Assembly: GCF_040081925.1 (NCBI RefSeq)
Contig: NZ_JBEBMF010000002.1
Coordinates: forward strand, 992,001 to 1,056,000
DNA from: Mesorhizobium_K quangtriensis
Lineage (GTDB): Bacteria > Pseudomonadota > Alphaproteobacteria > Rhizobiales > Rhizobiaceae
Direction: 5' to 3'
Length of the DNA stretch: 64,000 nt
In this document: positions 42,135 to 50,657 of the stretch, piece after piece
Position numbering within the stretch: position 1 is the first letter of the stretch
How the letters are laid out: each line of letters starts with the position of its first letter
Translations under genes and position numbers: made by a program
Notes under the pieces: generated by a model
The model's database searches: none
The model's input: the letters and a program-made list of their open reading frames with translations, nothing else
What the model was told of the DNA's origin: nothing

Positions 42135-42767
42135 TCAGTTCTTGTGCGTATAGTCGCGCATCGCGGTCAGGATCAGCGAGATGGAGATCGCGCCGGGGTC
42201 GGGATGACCGATGCTGCGTTCGCCGAGCGAGCGCGCCTTGCCTGTCGTCGCGATCATCGCCTTTGAGGCCTCGACGCCCTGCAGAGCGCCGTCCAGCGCT
42301 GCGGCGGTTGCCGCCTGCAGTCCGTTCGCGGAATCCGCGCGAGCGGCCCGCGCCGCCGGCGCCAGCGCATCGACCATCGTTTTTTGACCCTCGGTGACGC
42401 CACCGCGCTTCAACACAGCGGCAAGGCCTTCCTCGAGAAACGCCGCGAAGGCGGCCCCGTCGATGACGTCGCCCGAAAAGCCTTTCGAGCCGGCACGGAA
42501 CAGCGTCCCGAACACGGCACCGGCAGCGCCTCCCGTGTTGGACATGATGGCCATGCCAGTCGCCTTGAAGGGCGCATCGACGGTTTCCGGCGTCTCGCCG
42601 TTGAGGGCTTCGAGCGCCGCCTCAAATCCGCGCCGCATGCCGATGCCATGGTCGCCGTCGCCGATGGCGAGATCGGCGTCGGTGAGCGTGTCGGTCCGGT
42701 CGATCATGTATCGCGAGACAGCGACCAGCATGTCGCGCGCCTGCGTTGCGTCGAGTGTGTCGCTCAT
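42135..42767 (-). CDS. dhaL: Dihydroxyacetone kinase ADP/ATP-binding subunit DhaL-like
   Basis: 210 aa all-helical barrel. The Mg/nucleotide-binding Asp cluster is in LTDADLAIGDGDHGIGMRRGFEAA; TGGAAGAVFGTLFRAGSKG is the family glycine segment, and the C terminus has ARSLGERSIGHPDPGAISISLIL. It supplies the phosphoryl donor site to DhaK. No DhaM (PTS donor) is nearby, so the enzyme either uses ATP directly, as split DAK-type kinases of polyol pathways do, or uses a distant PTS protein. 10 bp after dhaK. Confidence 0.92.
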   Translation of the reverse strand: MSDTLDATQARDMLVAVSRYMIDRTDTLTDADLAIGDGDHGIGMRRGFEAALEALNGETPETVDAPFKATGMAIMSNTGGAAGAVFGTLFRAGSKGFSGDVIDGAAFAAFLEEGLAAVLKRGGVTEGQKTMVDALAPAARAARADSANGLQAATAAALDGALQGVEASKAMIATTGKARSLGERSIGHPDPGAISISLILTAMRDYTHKN

Positions 42768-42777
42768 CGCCCCGCCC

Positions 42778-43785
42778 TCACATCCGCGAATAGCCGAGCG
42801 ATTCCGCCGGCAGGTCGAGATAGTGCTTCAACTCGTCGTCGAGCCTCAGCAGGGTGACCGAGAAGCCGGCCATCTCCTGCACCGTCAACCACGTTCCGAC
42901 ATCGGTGCGATGCACCCTGATGCCTTCGCGCTCGAGGATCTGGCGTATGCGGCGGTTGACGATCAGCATCTCCATCATCGTCGTTGCGCCAAGATTGTTG
43001 ATCATCAGAGCAACCTCGTCGCCGCGCCTGAACGGCAGGTCGGAGAGCAGCTTCTCCATGATCTGGTCGGCGACGACGTCGGCCGGGGCGATCTTCTGGC
43101 GCGACACGCCGGCCTCGCCATGCGCGCCCATGCCGATCTCGATCTCGTCGTCGGCGAGTTCGAAGGTGAGCTTGCCGGTCTCGGGGATGGAGCCCGCCGA
43201 GACAGCAATGCCGATCGAGCGGAGATTGGCGACTGCCTTGCGCGCGATGCGCTCAACCTCATCCAGCGTATCGCACTCAGTCGCTGCGCCGCCGGCGATC
43301 TTGATCGCGTAAAGGTCTCCTGCGACACCACGGCGGTCATGCATGCGCTCGGGTGGCGCGGCGGCGACGTCGTCGGTAACGCGCACGGTGCGAACATCGA
43401 TGCCCTCGTCCTCGGTAAGTATCTCCGAGGCCATGTCGAAGTTCATGTTGTCGCCGGCATAGTTGCCATAGAGGAACAGGACGCCCTTGCCGCGATGCAC
43501 CGCCTTGGCCGCCGCTACGATGATATCTGGCGAGGGAGCCGCAAACACCTGGCCGCAAGCGGCGCCGTCGCCCATATTCTTGCCGACGAAGCCGTGGAAG
43601 ATCGGTTCGTGGCCGCTGCCACCGCCGATCAGCAGCGCGACCTTGCTTTCCGGCAGGTCGGTGCGCACGATCGCTGCGTGCTTTTCCAGCTTGCGCAGGC
43701 GCCCGTCATTGGCGAACACCAGTCCTTCCAGCATCTCGGCGACGACCTTCTTGGGGTCGTTGAGAATCTTCTTCGGATTAGCCAA
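42778..43785 (-). CDS. dhaK: Dihydroxyacetone kinase substrate-binding subunit DhaK-like
   Basis: 335 aa. Motifs: KVALLIGGGSGHEPIFHGFVGKNMGDGAACGQVFAAPSP, LFLYGNYAGDNMNFDMA, and IEIGMGAHGEAGVSR, whose His is the expected covalent hemiaminal residue for ketose substrates. Binds a short ketose such as dihydroxyacetone or erythrulose. I place the start at TTG 43785 because GGAGGAG lies 5 bases upstream and the product then begins as in homologues (ANPKKILNDPKKVV); no ATG fits. It overlaps the small membrane-protein gene by 8 bp. Confidence 0.93.
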   Translation of the reverse strand: MANPKKILNDPKKVVAEMLEGLVFANDGRLRKLEKHAAIVRTDLPESKVALLIGGGSGHEPIFHGFVGKNMGDGAACGQVFAAPSPDIIVAAAKAVHRGKGVLFLYGNYAGDNMNFDMASEILTEDEGIDVRTVRVTDDVAAAPPERMHDRRGVAGDLYAIKIAGGAATECDTLDEVERIARKAVANLRSIGIAVSAGSIPETGKLTFELADDEIEIGMGAHGEAGVSRQKIAPADVVADQIMEKLLSDLPFRRGDEVALMINNLGATTMMEMLIVNRRIRQILEREGIRVHRTDVGTWLTVQEMAGFSVTLLRLDDELKHYLDLPAESLGYSRM

Positions 43786-43978
43786 TTTTCTCCTCCTGAT
43801 TATGCGGCCGTGCGTCCGGCACATGATCGAGGATCATGAACAGCACCACGCCTGCAAGCAAAACCGGAAAGCCGAACGCAAATAAATCGTGGGTAAAGGG
43901 CTGGCAGAGCATCGCGAAGCCGATCAGGATCAGGCCAGACGCGATGCGGTACAGCCAGGTCTTGGTTAGATCGCTCAT
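43778..43978 (-). CDS. Small two-span membrane protein of the ABC operon
   Basis: 66 aa: WLYRIASGLILIGFAMLCQPFTHDLFAFGFPVLLAGVVLFMIL gives two transmembrane helices, with a polar tail. It overlaps the ATPase gene upstream (ATGA, 4 bp) and dhaK downstream (8 bp), so translation is coupled. A short membrane protein also accompanies the rhizobial glycerol importer glpSTPQV between permease and binding-protein genes. Whether this is the same kind of accessory subunit is an inference. Unknown function. Confidence 0.8.
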   Translation of the reverse strand: MSDLTKTWLYRIASGLILIGFAMLCQPFTHDLFAFGFPVLLAGVVLFMILDHVPDARPHNQEEKIG

Positions 43979-45075
43979 GCCGGGTTCCCTCCCAGGTGCG
44001 AGATGCGCACGCCTGTAGCCGCATCGAACAGGAAGCCGGAGTCGATGCGGAATGAGCAGGCATCGCCCTGATCAAAGGACTGTCCGGGCCGCAGCACCTT
44101 GCGGAACGATCCCGCATCGGAATTGACCTGCACGGCGCGCTCGAAGCCTCGATTGTCGACGGCATAGATGGTTCCGGAGTTCGCACCCGCGGCACCTGCC
44201 GGCTCGACCTCGATATCCTCGGGCCATGCGCCAAGGCGAATCTTGCCGCTTTCCGGCTTGGTTTCGCCGAAAGAGGCGAGCGGCAGAGCCTGTGCGCCGC
44301 CAGCGAGACGTACCGACCCGTCCGCAATGATTGCGTCGAAAAAGGCCATCGACGGGCTACCGATGAGGCGGCCGACGGTGACATTCGCCGGCAAGGCGAT
44401 GATCTCGTCGATCGTGCCGGTCTGCTGCATGACACCGCCGTCGATGATCGCGAGCCGGTCGGCGATCGCGATCGCTCCGTGATAATCGTGCGTGGCGTAG
44501 AGCATGGTCGAGCGGTGCTGGCGATGGATCTGCTTCAGCTCGGCTCGAAGTCCTTCGCGCAGCTTCAGGTCGAGCGCCGAGAGGGGTTCGTCGAGCAGGA
44601 ACATTTTTGGACGGCGCACGAGGGCGCGGGCAATGGCGACACGCTGGCGCTCGCCACCCGACAGCGTGTCGACGTCGCGGTTGAGCAGATGCGAAATCCG
44701 CAGCAGCTCCGCCGTACGGCCGACACGCGTCCTGATTTCGCCCTCCTCCTCGCGATAGGTCGGCGAGCGCAGCGCGAAGGCGATGTTGTCCTTCACGTCG
44801 AGAACGGGCAGCAGGTTGAAACCTTCGAAGACGATGGATACGTCGCGCGCCGACGGGTCGATATCGGTGACCTCCCGCCCGCCAAGCGAAACCTTGCCTG
44901 CGTCGAGCCTGACCAGTCCGGCCGAGGCCAGAAGCGTGGTGCTCTTGCCGGCTCCAGTCGGCCCCAGCAATGCCAGGATCTCGTTGTCCGGAACCTCCAG
45001 ATTGAGCCCGCGCAGGGCACGCTTGGCGCCGTAGGATTTCTTCAGCCCTTCGAGCTTCAACATCGGAAGGGTCAT
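43975..45075 (-). CDS. ABC importer ATPase (MalK/UgpC type), Q-loop variant
   Basis: 366 aa: Walker A GPTGAGKSTTL, signature LSGGERQRVAIARAL, Walker B MFLLDEPLSALD, H-loop ATHDYH and a C-terminal MalK-like regulatory domain (about 240-366). The Q-loop glutamine is Glu (SIVFEGFNLLP). It works as a heterodimer with the ATPase encoded just upstream, whose signature is degenerate. Start 45075 overlaps the preceding stop codon (ATGA). Paired distinct ATPases are rare in CUT1 importers and recall rhizobial GlpS/GlpT for glycerol. Confidence 0.92.
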   Translation of the reverse strand: MTLPMLKLEGLKKSYGAKRALRGLNLEVPDNEILALLGPTGAGKSTTLLASAGLVRLDAGKVSLGGREVTDIDPSARDVSIVFEGFNLLPVLDVKDNIAFALRSPTYREEEGEIRTRVGRTAELLRISHLLNRDVDTLSGGERQRVAIARALVRRPKMFLLDEPLSALDLKLREGLRAELKQIHRQHRSTMLYATHDYHGAIAIADRLAIIDGGVMQQTGTIDEIIALPANVTVGRLIGSPSMAFFDAIIADGSVRLAGGAQALPLASFGETKPESGKIRLGAWPEDIEVEPAGAAGANSGTIYAVDNRGFERAVQVNSDAGSFRKVLRPGQSFDQGDACSFRIDSGFLFDAATGVRISHLGGNPA

Positions 45076-46163
45076 GCTGCGTCTCCCGTCACGCGGAGGC
45101 CCGTTTCGGCGTCGAAGAACAGAAGCCCGTCCGGCACGAAATGCACGGCATTGGCCGCGCTGACGGCGGTCTTGCGCTTGTCGACACCCTGATAGGGAAC
45201 GCCGTCGATCGAGAACATGAAGAAGCGCTCGCGCCCGACGGAGAAGACGTCGTCCACGGCAAGCGGGAAGGCGGTCGGGTCGCTGCCCGGTTCGACGAGA
45301 TGCACGTTGAGCGGCCGTACGCCGAGCTTGAGTTTCCGGCGGCTGGCGACCGCCCATTCGGGAATGAGATTGCTAGCGGGCGTCAGCGTCACGTTGCTGC
45401 CGCCGAGCGTGAGGCCGCCATCGACCGGCGTGAGGTCGATCAGGTTCATCGACGGCGAGCCGATGAACTGGCCTGCAAAGACATTCTCTGGTTCGAGGAA
45501 GATGCGATCCGGCTCACCAACCTGCACGATGCGCCCGTCGCTCATCAGCACGATGCGGTCGGCCAGGCTCATCGCCTCGCGCTGGTCGTGCGTGACGTAG
45601 ATCGTGGTGACGCCGAGCTCGCGCTGCAGGTGGCCGAGCTCCCAGCGCATTTCCTCGCGGAACTGCTCGTCGATCGCCGACAACGGCTCGTCGAGCAGCA
45701 GCACGGCAGGATTGCGGATCACGGCGCGCGCGAGAGCCACTTTCTGGCGGGCGCCCGGCGGCAGCGCCGAGGGATAACGCTTGAGCTCGTCGCCCAGATT
45801 AAAGATGCCGGTCACCCAGTCGAGCTTGCGCGCGATCTCGGCGCGGGGAATGCCGCGCGCCTTGAGCGGGAAGATGATGTTCTCGCGGATATTGAGGTGC
45901 GGATAGAGCGAGACGAACTGGAACACCATGGCGATGTTGCGCTCGCTGGCGGACAGGTCGTTGACGCGCCTGCCGTCGAACAGCACGTCGCCCGAGGTCG
46001 CATTCACCAGCCCGGCTATACAGCGCAGAGTCGTCGTCTTGCCGCAGCCGGATGGCCCCAGATAGACGACGAATTCGCCGTTCCTGACTGTCAGGTTGAC
46101 CTTGTCGACGGCCTTGAAGGCGCCGAACTCGATCGACAGGTCCTTGAGTTCGATTTCGGCCAT
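45072..46163 (-). CDS. ABC importer ATPase (MalK/UgpC type), signature-degenerate partner
   Basis: 363 aa: Walker A GPSGCGKTTTLR, normal Q-loop FQFVSLYPHL, Walker B VLLLDEPLSAID and H-loop VTHDQREA. The signature normally LSGGQ reads LPPGA (SALPPGARQKVALARA). C-terminal OB-type domain about 235-363. The start ATG overlaps the permease stop by one base (TGATG). With the second ATPase it would form an asymmetric dimer having one canonical and one degenerate ATP site. Confidence 0.92.
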   Translation of the reverse strand: MAEIELKDLSIEFGAFKAVDKVNLTVRNGEFVVYLGPSGCGKTTTLRCIAGLVNATSGDVLFDGRRVNDLSASERNIAMVFQFVSLYPHLNIRENIIFPLKARGIPRAEIARKLDWVTGIFNLGDELKRYPSALPPGARQKVALARAVIRNPAVLLLDEPLSAIDEQFREEMRWELGHLQRELGVTTIYVTHDQREAMSLADRIVLMSDGRIVQVGEPDRIFLEPENVFAGQFIGSPSMNLIDLTPVDGGLTLGGSNVTLTPASNLIPEWAVASRRKLKLGVRPLNVHLVEPGSDPTAFPLAVDDVFSVGRERFFMFSIDGVPYQGVDKRKTAVSAANAVHFVPDGLLFFDAETGLRVTGDAA

Positions 46164-47080
46164 CAGTAGCGCTCGCCCAGTTTCTGCAGGTGACGCACGA
46201 GGATCATCGACAGGCCGATGATGATGACGAGCAGGATCACCGCCAGCGCCGACGCCTCGCCGGTATAGAAATAGCTGAACGCTGTCTTGGCGACCGCGAA
46301 GGAAACCGTTTCCGTCGCCGTGCCGGGACCGCCGCCGGTGAGCGCCACGAACAAATCGTACTGCTTGAAGCTGTCGATCAGCCGCAGGATGAGTGCGATG
46401 AACAGCACGGGAGCCGCCATCGGCAAGGTGATACGAAAGAACTTGTAGGCCGGGCTTGCGCCGTCCACTTCGGCCGCTTCGTGAATCGTCTCGGGAATGC
46501 CACGGAAAGCGGCAGTCGCGAGCAGGATGATGAAGGGCGTCCACATCCATGTATCGGCGGCGGCCGCCGCCCAGAGCGCAGCATTGGCCTGTCCCAGCCA
46601 GTCGATCTTGGGCAGGCCGACCGAATAGAGCAGGAAGTTCACGATGCCCCATTCGGAGTTCAGCATGTAGCGCCACAGGAAGCCGACGACGACCGGCGAC
46701 AGCATCATGGGCATCATCAGCGCCGTAAAGACGATGTCGCGACCCTTGAAGTTCTTCTGCAGCTGGTAGCCGACGAAAATGCCGATCAGCATCTGCAGTG
46801 TCACGCAGATGAAGACAAACTTTCCGGTGAAGACGAAGCGGTCCCAGAGCTGGGGATCGGACAGCAGGAACTCGTAGTTGCCCAGGCCGACAGGCTTCAT
46901 CGTCGTCTGGCGCAGGGCCGAGAAGTTGAAGAACGAATAGTAGACCAGCGAGACGAACGGGTAGGCAACCATGAAGAGCAGGATCGCCAGCGTTGGCGAC
47001 AGGAAACCGAAGATCATCAGTCGACCGGAGGACTGGCGCTTCAGCTCGACCTGACGAGCGGTGTGGGATTGCGCACTCAT
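46163..47080 (-). CDS. ABC sugar/polyol importer permease (UgpA/MalF type)
   Basis: 305 aa with six spans (first about 21-45, LMIFGFLSPTLAILLFMVAYPF). The coupling EAA loop is ETIHEAAEVDGASPAYKFFRITLPMAAPVLFIAL. Heterodimerises with the downstream permease. Positioned 4 bp after that gene and overlapping the ATPase start. CUT1 family; substrate not deducible from the permease. Confidence 0.93.
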   Translation of the reverse strand: MSAQSHTARQVELKRQSSGRLMIFGFLSPTLAILLFMVAYPFVSLVYYSFFNFSALRQTTMKPVGLGNYEFLLSDPQLWDRFVFTGKFVFICVTLQMLIGIFVGYQLQKNFKGRDIVFTALMMPMMLSPVVVGFLWRYMLNSEWGIVNFLLYSVGLPKIDWLGQANAALWAAAAADTWMWTPFIILLATAAFRGIPETIHEAAEVDGASPAYKFFRITLPMAAPVLFIALILRLIDSFKQYDLFVALTGGGPGTATETVSFAVAKTAFSYFYTGEASALAVILLVIIIGLSMILVRHLQKLGERY

Positions 47081-47084
47081 CGGA

Positions 47085-47957
47085 TCATCTCCTGCCCAGC
47101 ACGCCGAAGGTCATGCCCATCAGGAGATGCTTTCGGATCAGGTAGAAGAAGATGAGCACCGGAATGATGAGCACCACGCCAGCGGCGCAGATTTGAGTCC
47201 ACTCCAGGCCAGTGGCGCCCGAGGCCGCCGAAATCTTGACCGGCAGAGTCTTGGCCTGCGTCGTTGTGAGGATCGAGGCGAAGGCGAATTCGTTCCAGGC
47301 GAAGATGAAGCAGAAGCCGGCAGTCGCCGCGATGCCACCCTTCACCATCGGGAGGACGAGGCGCGTGAAAGCGTACATGCGGGTATAGCCGTTCACGATG
47401 GCGATCTGCTCGACTTCCTTCGGCACACCATCGAAGAACCCCTTCATAATCCATGTGGCGAGGCCGACATTGGCGAAGATGGAAACGAGCGTGAGGCCGA
47501 AGCGCGTGTCGGTGAGGCCGAGCCGTGCGAACATGAGGTGATAGAACACCAGAACCGCGACCGGCGGCAGCATGCGGGTCGACAGGACGAAGAACATGAA
47601 GTCGCCCTTGCCGATGAAATTGAAGCGCGAGCAGACATAGCCAGCCAGCGTGCCGAAGGCGACGGCCAGCGTCGTGCCGCTGACGGAGACGATGATGCTG
47701 TTGACGAGCGAATCGAAGACGCCGACCGAGGAGGCGCTGTTGGCCGCCGCGCCGACGCCGAAGACGCTCTGGTAGCCGGAGAAGTCAGGCGTGAAGAAGA
47801 GCTTTGGCGGCATGGCGAAAAGGTCCATGCGGCTCTTGAACGACGAGAGCACCAGCCAGAAGACCGGCCCGATGTTGTAGAGAGTATAGACCGCGAGCAG
47901 GCCGAAGATCAGCCAGCGGCTTACGAGGTCAAACGTGGTTGTCCGGGAAGGGCTCAT
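47085..47957 (-). CDS. ABC sugar/polyol importer permease (UgpE/MalG type)
   Basis: 290 aa, six spans (first about 11-32, WLIFGLLAVYTLYNIGPVFWLVL). EAA loop GVPKEVEQIAIVNGYTRMYAFTRLVLPMVKGGIAATAGFCFIFAWNEF. First of the two permease genes in transcription order, 105 bp after the binding-protein gene, with a hairpin in between. Confidence 0.93.
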   Translation of the reverse strand: MSPSRTTTFDLVSRWLIFGLLAVYTLYNIGPVFWLVLSSFKSRMDLFAMPPKLFFTPDFSGYQSVFGVGAAANSASSVGVFDSLVNSIIVSVSGTTLAVAFGTLAGYVCSRFNFIGKGDFMFFVLSTRMLPPVAVLVFYHLMFARLGLTDTRFGLTLVSIFANVGLATWIMKGFFDGVPKEVEQIAIVNGYTRMYAFTRLVLPMVKGGIAATAGFCFIFAWNEFAFASILTTTQAKTLPVKISAASGATGLEWTQICAAGVVLIIPVLIFFYLIRKHLLMGMTFGVLGRR

Positions 47958-48027
47958 GCGTCAGCCTGTACGAAAAATACGCGGAAGCGGCGTCCGGCCG
48001 CAATGCATCCGGACGCCCTTGGGAGGA

Positions 48028-48051
48028 CCGGGCACGGAGAACCGTGCCCGG
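48028..48051 (-). terminator. Intercistronic hairpin after the binding-protein gene
   Basis: Perfect 10-bp arms CCGGGCACGG (48028-48037) and CCGTGCCCGG (48042-48051) with a 4-base loop, 11 bp past the binding-protein stop, no U tract. Likely stabilises the upstream mRNA segment or attenuates. Confidence 0.65.
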
Positions 48052-48062
48052 GACCATAGCCG

Positions 48063-49472
48063 TCACTCGACGGGAACGACCTTGTCCTGGCCGACCGGCG
48101 AGATGGTCTGATCCGGCACCTCAGGCGTGGTATCGCCACGCTTGATCTCATACCCGGCGCGCTCGAGCGTGCGCTCGTTCTTCTCGGCCGCGTCGGACAG
48201 TGCCTGCTGCACGGTCTTTGTGCCGGCTGCGGCGGCGGAGACTTCCTGCTGCAGCTCGTCGAGCAGGATCGGATACTCCGGCAGGTGCCAGTAGTCGTTC
48301 AGGTAGGCGAGTGCCTGCGAGAACTGGTGGTTGTAGGAGTTCAGGTTCTGCCAGTCGGGGCTGTCGAGAACGGCCTTCAGGCCGGTCTGGCAGACGGCGG
48401 CATAGCGCTTCTGCTGCTCGGGCTGGAAGTACCACTCCATGAACTTGGTCAGCTCGGGCAGCTTCTTGGAATACTTGTTGATGCCCATGCCCTGACCACC
48501 GACCGAGAACTGGCGGCGGAACTTGCCGTCACGGCCGACAGCGCCGGGAAGGACAGCGAAGCCGACCTTGTCAGCAAACTTCGAGACCTTCGGATCGGCA
48601 TTTGAGCCGTTGAAGTAGAACCACTGCATGGCCATGGCCACCTGGCCCTGCTGGATCGCGGTGTTGACTTCGTCGAAGCCCCAGTTGCTCGAACCGGGTG
48701 GTCCGAACTTGAACATGTCGACGTAGGCCTGCACGCCATCGACCGACGCAGGCGAATCCAGATAGCCCTTCACCTCGAACGTCTCGGGATTGTAGAGCTC
48801 GCCACCGAACGACCAGAGGAAGGAGTTCGATGCCGTCGTCGCGAAGTCATAGTCGCGGCCGCCCATCTGCGCCCAGCCATAGAGGCCCTGGTCGGGACGG
48901 GTGAAGAATTCGGCAACTTCCTTGGCTTCCTGGTAGGTCTGCGGCACTGTGAGGTCGCGGCCATACTTGGCCTTGAACGCTTCCTGCTCCTTGGGATCCT
49001 CGAAGAGGTCCTTGCGGTAGGTCAGGCCGTAGGCGTCCTGGTTGGCCGGCAGGCCGAAGAACTCACCCGAACCGTCGGGATATTCGCCGTAGCGCGACAG
49101 CGACGCCGGCGGGAAGATATCTGCCTTGAGGTATTCCGACTTGTCAAAGATGTCGTTGATCTTGACTGCGTGCGATGCGAATTCGGCTGTCGACTGGCTG
49201 TCCCACATGGCGAAGTCGAAGGCGTCGCCCTGGATGGCGAATTCGGATGCGATCTTGTCGTGCCACTGCGGGCCATATGGCACCAGCGCGGGAACGATCT
49301 TCACGCTCTTGTCGGGATAGTCCTTGGAAATCTCAACCAGCGCGTCGGCGCAGGTTCCGGCATGCCAGACGAATGTGAGATCGGTGGCGCGAGCGGCGCC
49401 CGAGCTTGCGGCAAGGCCCGCCGCAAGCGCTGCGGCCGACGTCAAGAGACGTGTGCGCAAAGGCTTGTTCAT
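48063..49472 (-). CDS. Periplasmic binding protein of the ketose/polyol ABC importer (SBP family 1)
   Basis: 469 aa. Signal peptide 1-29 (MNKPLRTRLLTSAAALAAGLAASSGAARA). The mature protein shows family features: FVWHAGTCADALVEISKDYPDKS, FDFAMWDSQSTAEFASH, LPANQDAYGLTYRKDLFEDPKE, GEVNTAIQQGQVAMAMQW-like segment and GGQGMGINKYSKK. ATG 49472 is preceded by GGAGGAAATGAA. First gene of the ten-gene operon and divergent from a DeoR-type regulator across a 366-bp AT-rich region. Substrate is probably a short polyol or sugar given DhaKL downstream (inference). Confidence 0.92.
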   Translation of the reverse strand: MNKPLRTRLLTSAAALAAGLAASSGAARATDLTFVWHAGTCADALVEISKDYPDKSVKIVPALVPYGPQWHDKIASEFAIQGDAFDFAMWDSQSTAEFASHAVKINDIFDKSEYLKADIFPPASLSRYGEYPDGSGEFFGLPANQDAYGLTYRKDLFEDPKEQEAFKAKYGRDLTVPQTYQEAKEVAEFFTRPDQGLYGWAQMGGRDYDFATTASNSFLWSFGGELYNPETFEVKGYLDSPASVDGVQAYVDMFKFGPPGSSNWGFDEVNTAIQQGQVAMAMQWFYFNGSNADPKVSKFADKVGFAVLPGAVGRDGKFRRQFSVGGQGMGINKYSKKLPELTKFMEWYFQPEQQKRYAAVCQTGLKAVLDSPDWQNLNSYNHQFSQALAYLNDYWHLPEYPILLDELQQEVSAAAAGTKTVQQALSDAAEKNERTLERAGYEIKRGDTTPEVPDQTISPVGQDKVVPVE

Positions 49473-49838
49473 TTCATTTCCTCCACTGGTTTCGCGGGGC
49501 GCCGGATCGCTGACCCAACCTCTCCTGCCCCTCATTTCACCGTATGAGCCATGTTAAAAAATATCAATAGAAAAGTTATTTAGAGCATAAAATCGCGTTA
49601 AATATCTCGTTTAACCTTGGGCGAATAGCTACATAACATGGCCATAACAGACGGGTTTCTGCGATGCAATAAGGCGAAATTTCCTTTGTTTTCTGGCCTT
49701 TTCGAATTGAAGTCTCGCGCCTCCCAATGTCACGCGCTGCTGCGATGCAACATCACATTTTTGGTATGTTAACATTTTTATCTGGCGTCACGCGGAGGTG
49801 TTGTTAAAAGTTGGAACAAGCCTTCAAGGGGATTCGCC
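49473..49838. promoter_or_regulatory. AT-rich divergent control region with repeats, 366 bp
   Basis: Gene-free and clearly richer in A+T than its neighbours. It contains an 11-bp direct repeat CTGCGATGCAA (49659-49669 and 49740-49750, 81 bp apart), a perfect palindrome ATGTTAACAT (49766-49775), a further ATGTTAA at 49551-49557, and CATAACA repeats near 49632-49648. These are the best candidates for operators of the adjacent DeoR-type regulator. Confidence 0.55.
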
Positions 49839-50624
49839 ATGGATGAGGATGACGCACCGCAGATGTCGAAGGCCGAACTGCGCCGGTCGGAAATCATTCG
49901 CATCCTGATGGAAACGGGCTCGGCGCAGATCAAGGATCTGGCGACGACTCTCGACGTGTCGCTTATGACGATCCACCGTGACCTGAACGATCTTCATGAC
50001 CAGGGATTGGTGCGCCGTATCCGCGGTGCGGTTTCAGCCGAAAAATCGATGCTGTTCGAGAGCAGCTATCTGTATCGCGCCCGCCAGCATGTCGATGAAA
50101 AAAGGCGCCTTGCGCGCGCCGCTGTTGCCCATATCGAACCCGGCAACGCGGTTGTCTGGGACGACAGCTCGACAACCTTCCATGTCTGCGACTTCATCGA
50201 TCAGGTCACGCCCCTGACCGTCATCACCAACGCACTCCCGGTGATGGAAGAATTGCGAGACAAGCAGGATGTCGACCTTATCGGCCTCGGCGGGAAGTAC
50301 CATCGAGGCTACAATGGCTTCTTCGGCATGGCCTGCGAAAAGGCGATCCGTTCTTACCATGTGGACGTGGCGCTTTTGTCCACGACGACGATCCAGGGGA
50401 TGTCGCTCTTCACCCAGGACGAGAACGTCGTTCGGACCAAGCAGGCGATGATCGAGATCGCGCGGAAGAAAATCCTGATGGTGGACGAAAGCAAGTTTCA
50501 CTTTTCCGCCCTGAACTACGTCGCCGACCTCAGCGTCTTCGACGTCGTCCTCGTTTCGAGCTCGGTCGACAGGTCCGTGGTGGAGCGCATGACGCAGGCC
50601 GGCATCAGGCCCGAACTGGTCTGA
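49839..50624 (+). CDS. DeoR/GlpR-family transcriptional regulator
   Basis: 261 aa. The N-terminal DeoR helix-turn-helix (about 12-65, ELRRSEIIRILMETGSAQIKDLATTLDVSLMTIHRDLNDL) is followed by a DeoRC sugar-phosphate sensor domain (VVWDDSSTTFHVC, PLTVITNALPVMEEL, VDLIGLGGKYHRGYNGFFG, KKILMVDESKF). DeoR repressors are relieved by a phosphorylated sugar, which suits a pathway whose second step is a kinase. Divergent to the ten-gene operon, which it presumably controls. Downstream gene is convergent. Confidence 0.93.
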   Translation: MDEDDAPQMSKAELRRSEIIRILMETGSAQIKDLATTLDVSLMTIHRDLNDLHDQGLVRRIRGAVSAEKSMLFESSYLYRARQHVDEKRRLARAAVAHIEPGNAVVWDDSSTTFHVCDFIDQVTPLTVITNALPVMEELRDKQDVDLIGLGGKYHRGYNGFFGMACEKAIRSYHVDVALLSTTTIQGMSLFTQDENVVRTKQAMIEIARKKILMVDESKFHFSALNYVADLSVFDVVLVSSSVDRSVVERMTQAGIRPELV

Positions 50625-50657
50625 ACACGGCCCTTTGTCGTCCATGCAGGCGTGGCG

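Noticed and set aside
49810..49835. GGAAC just upstream of the DeoR regulator gene as a stress promoter
   Set aside because: No CGTT occurs 16 or 17 bases downstream.
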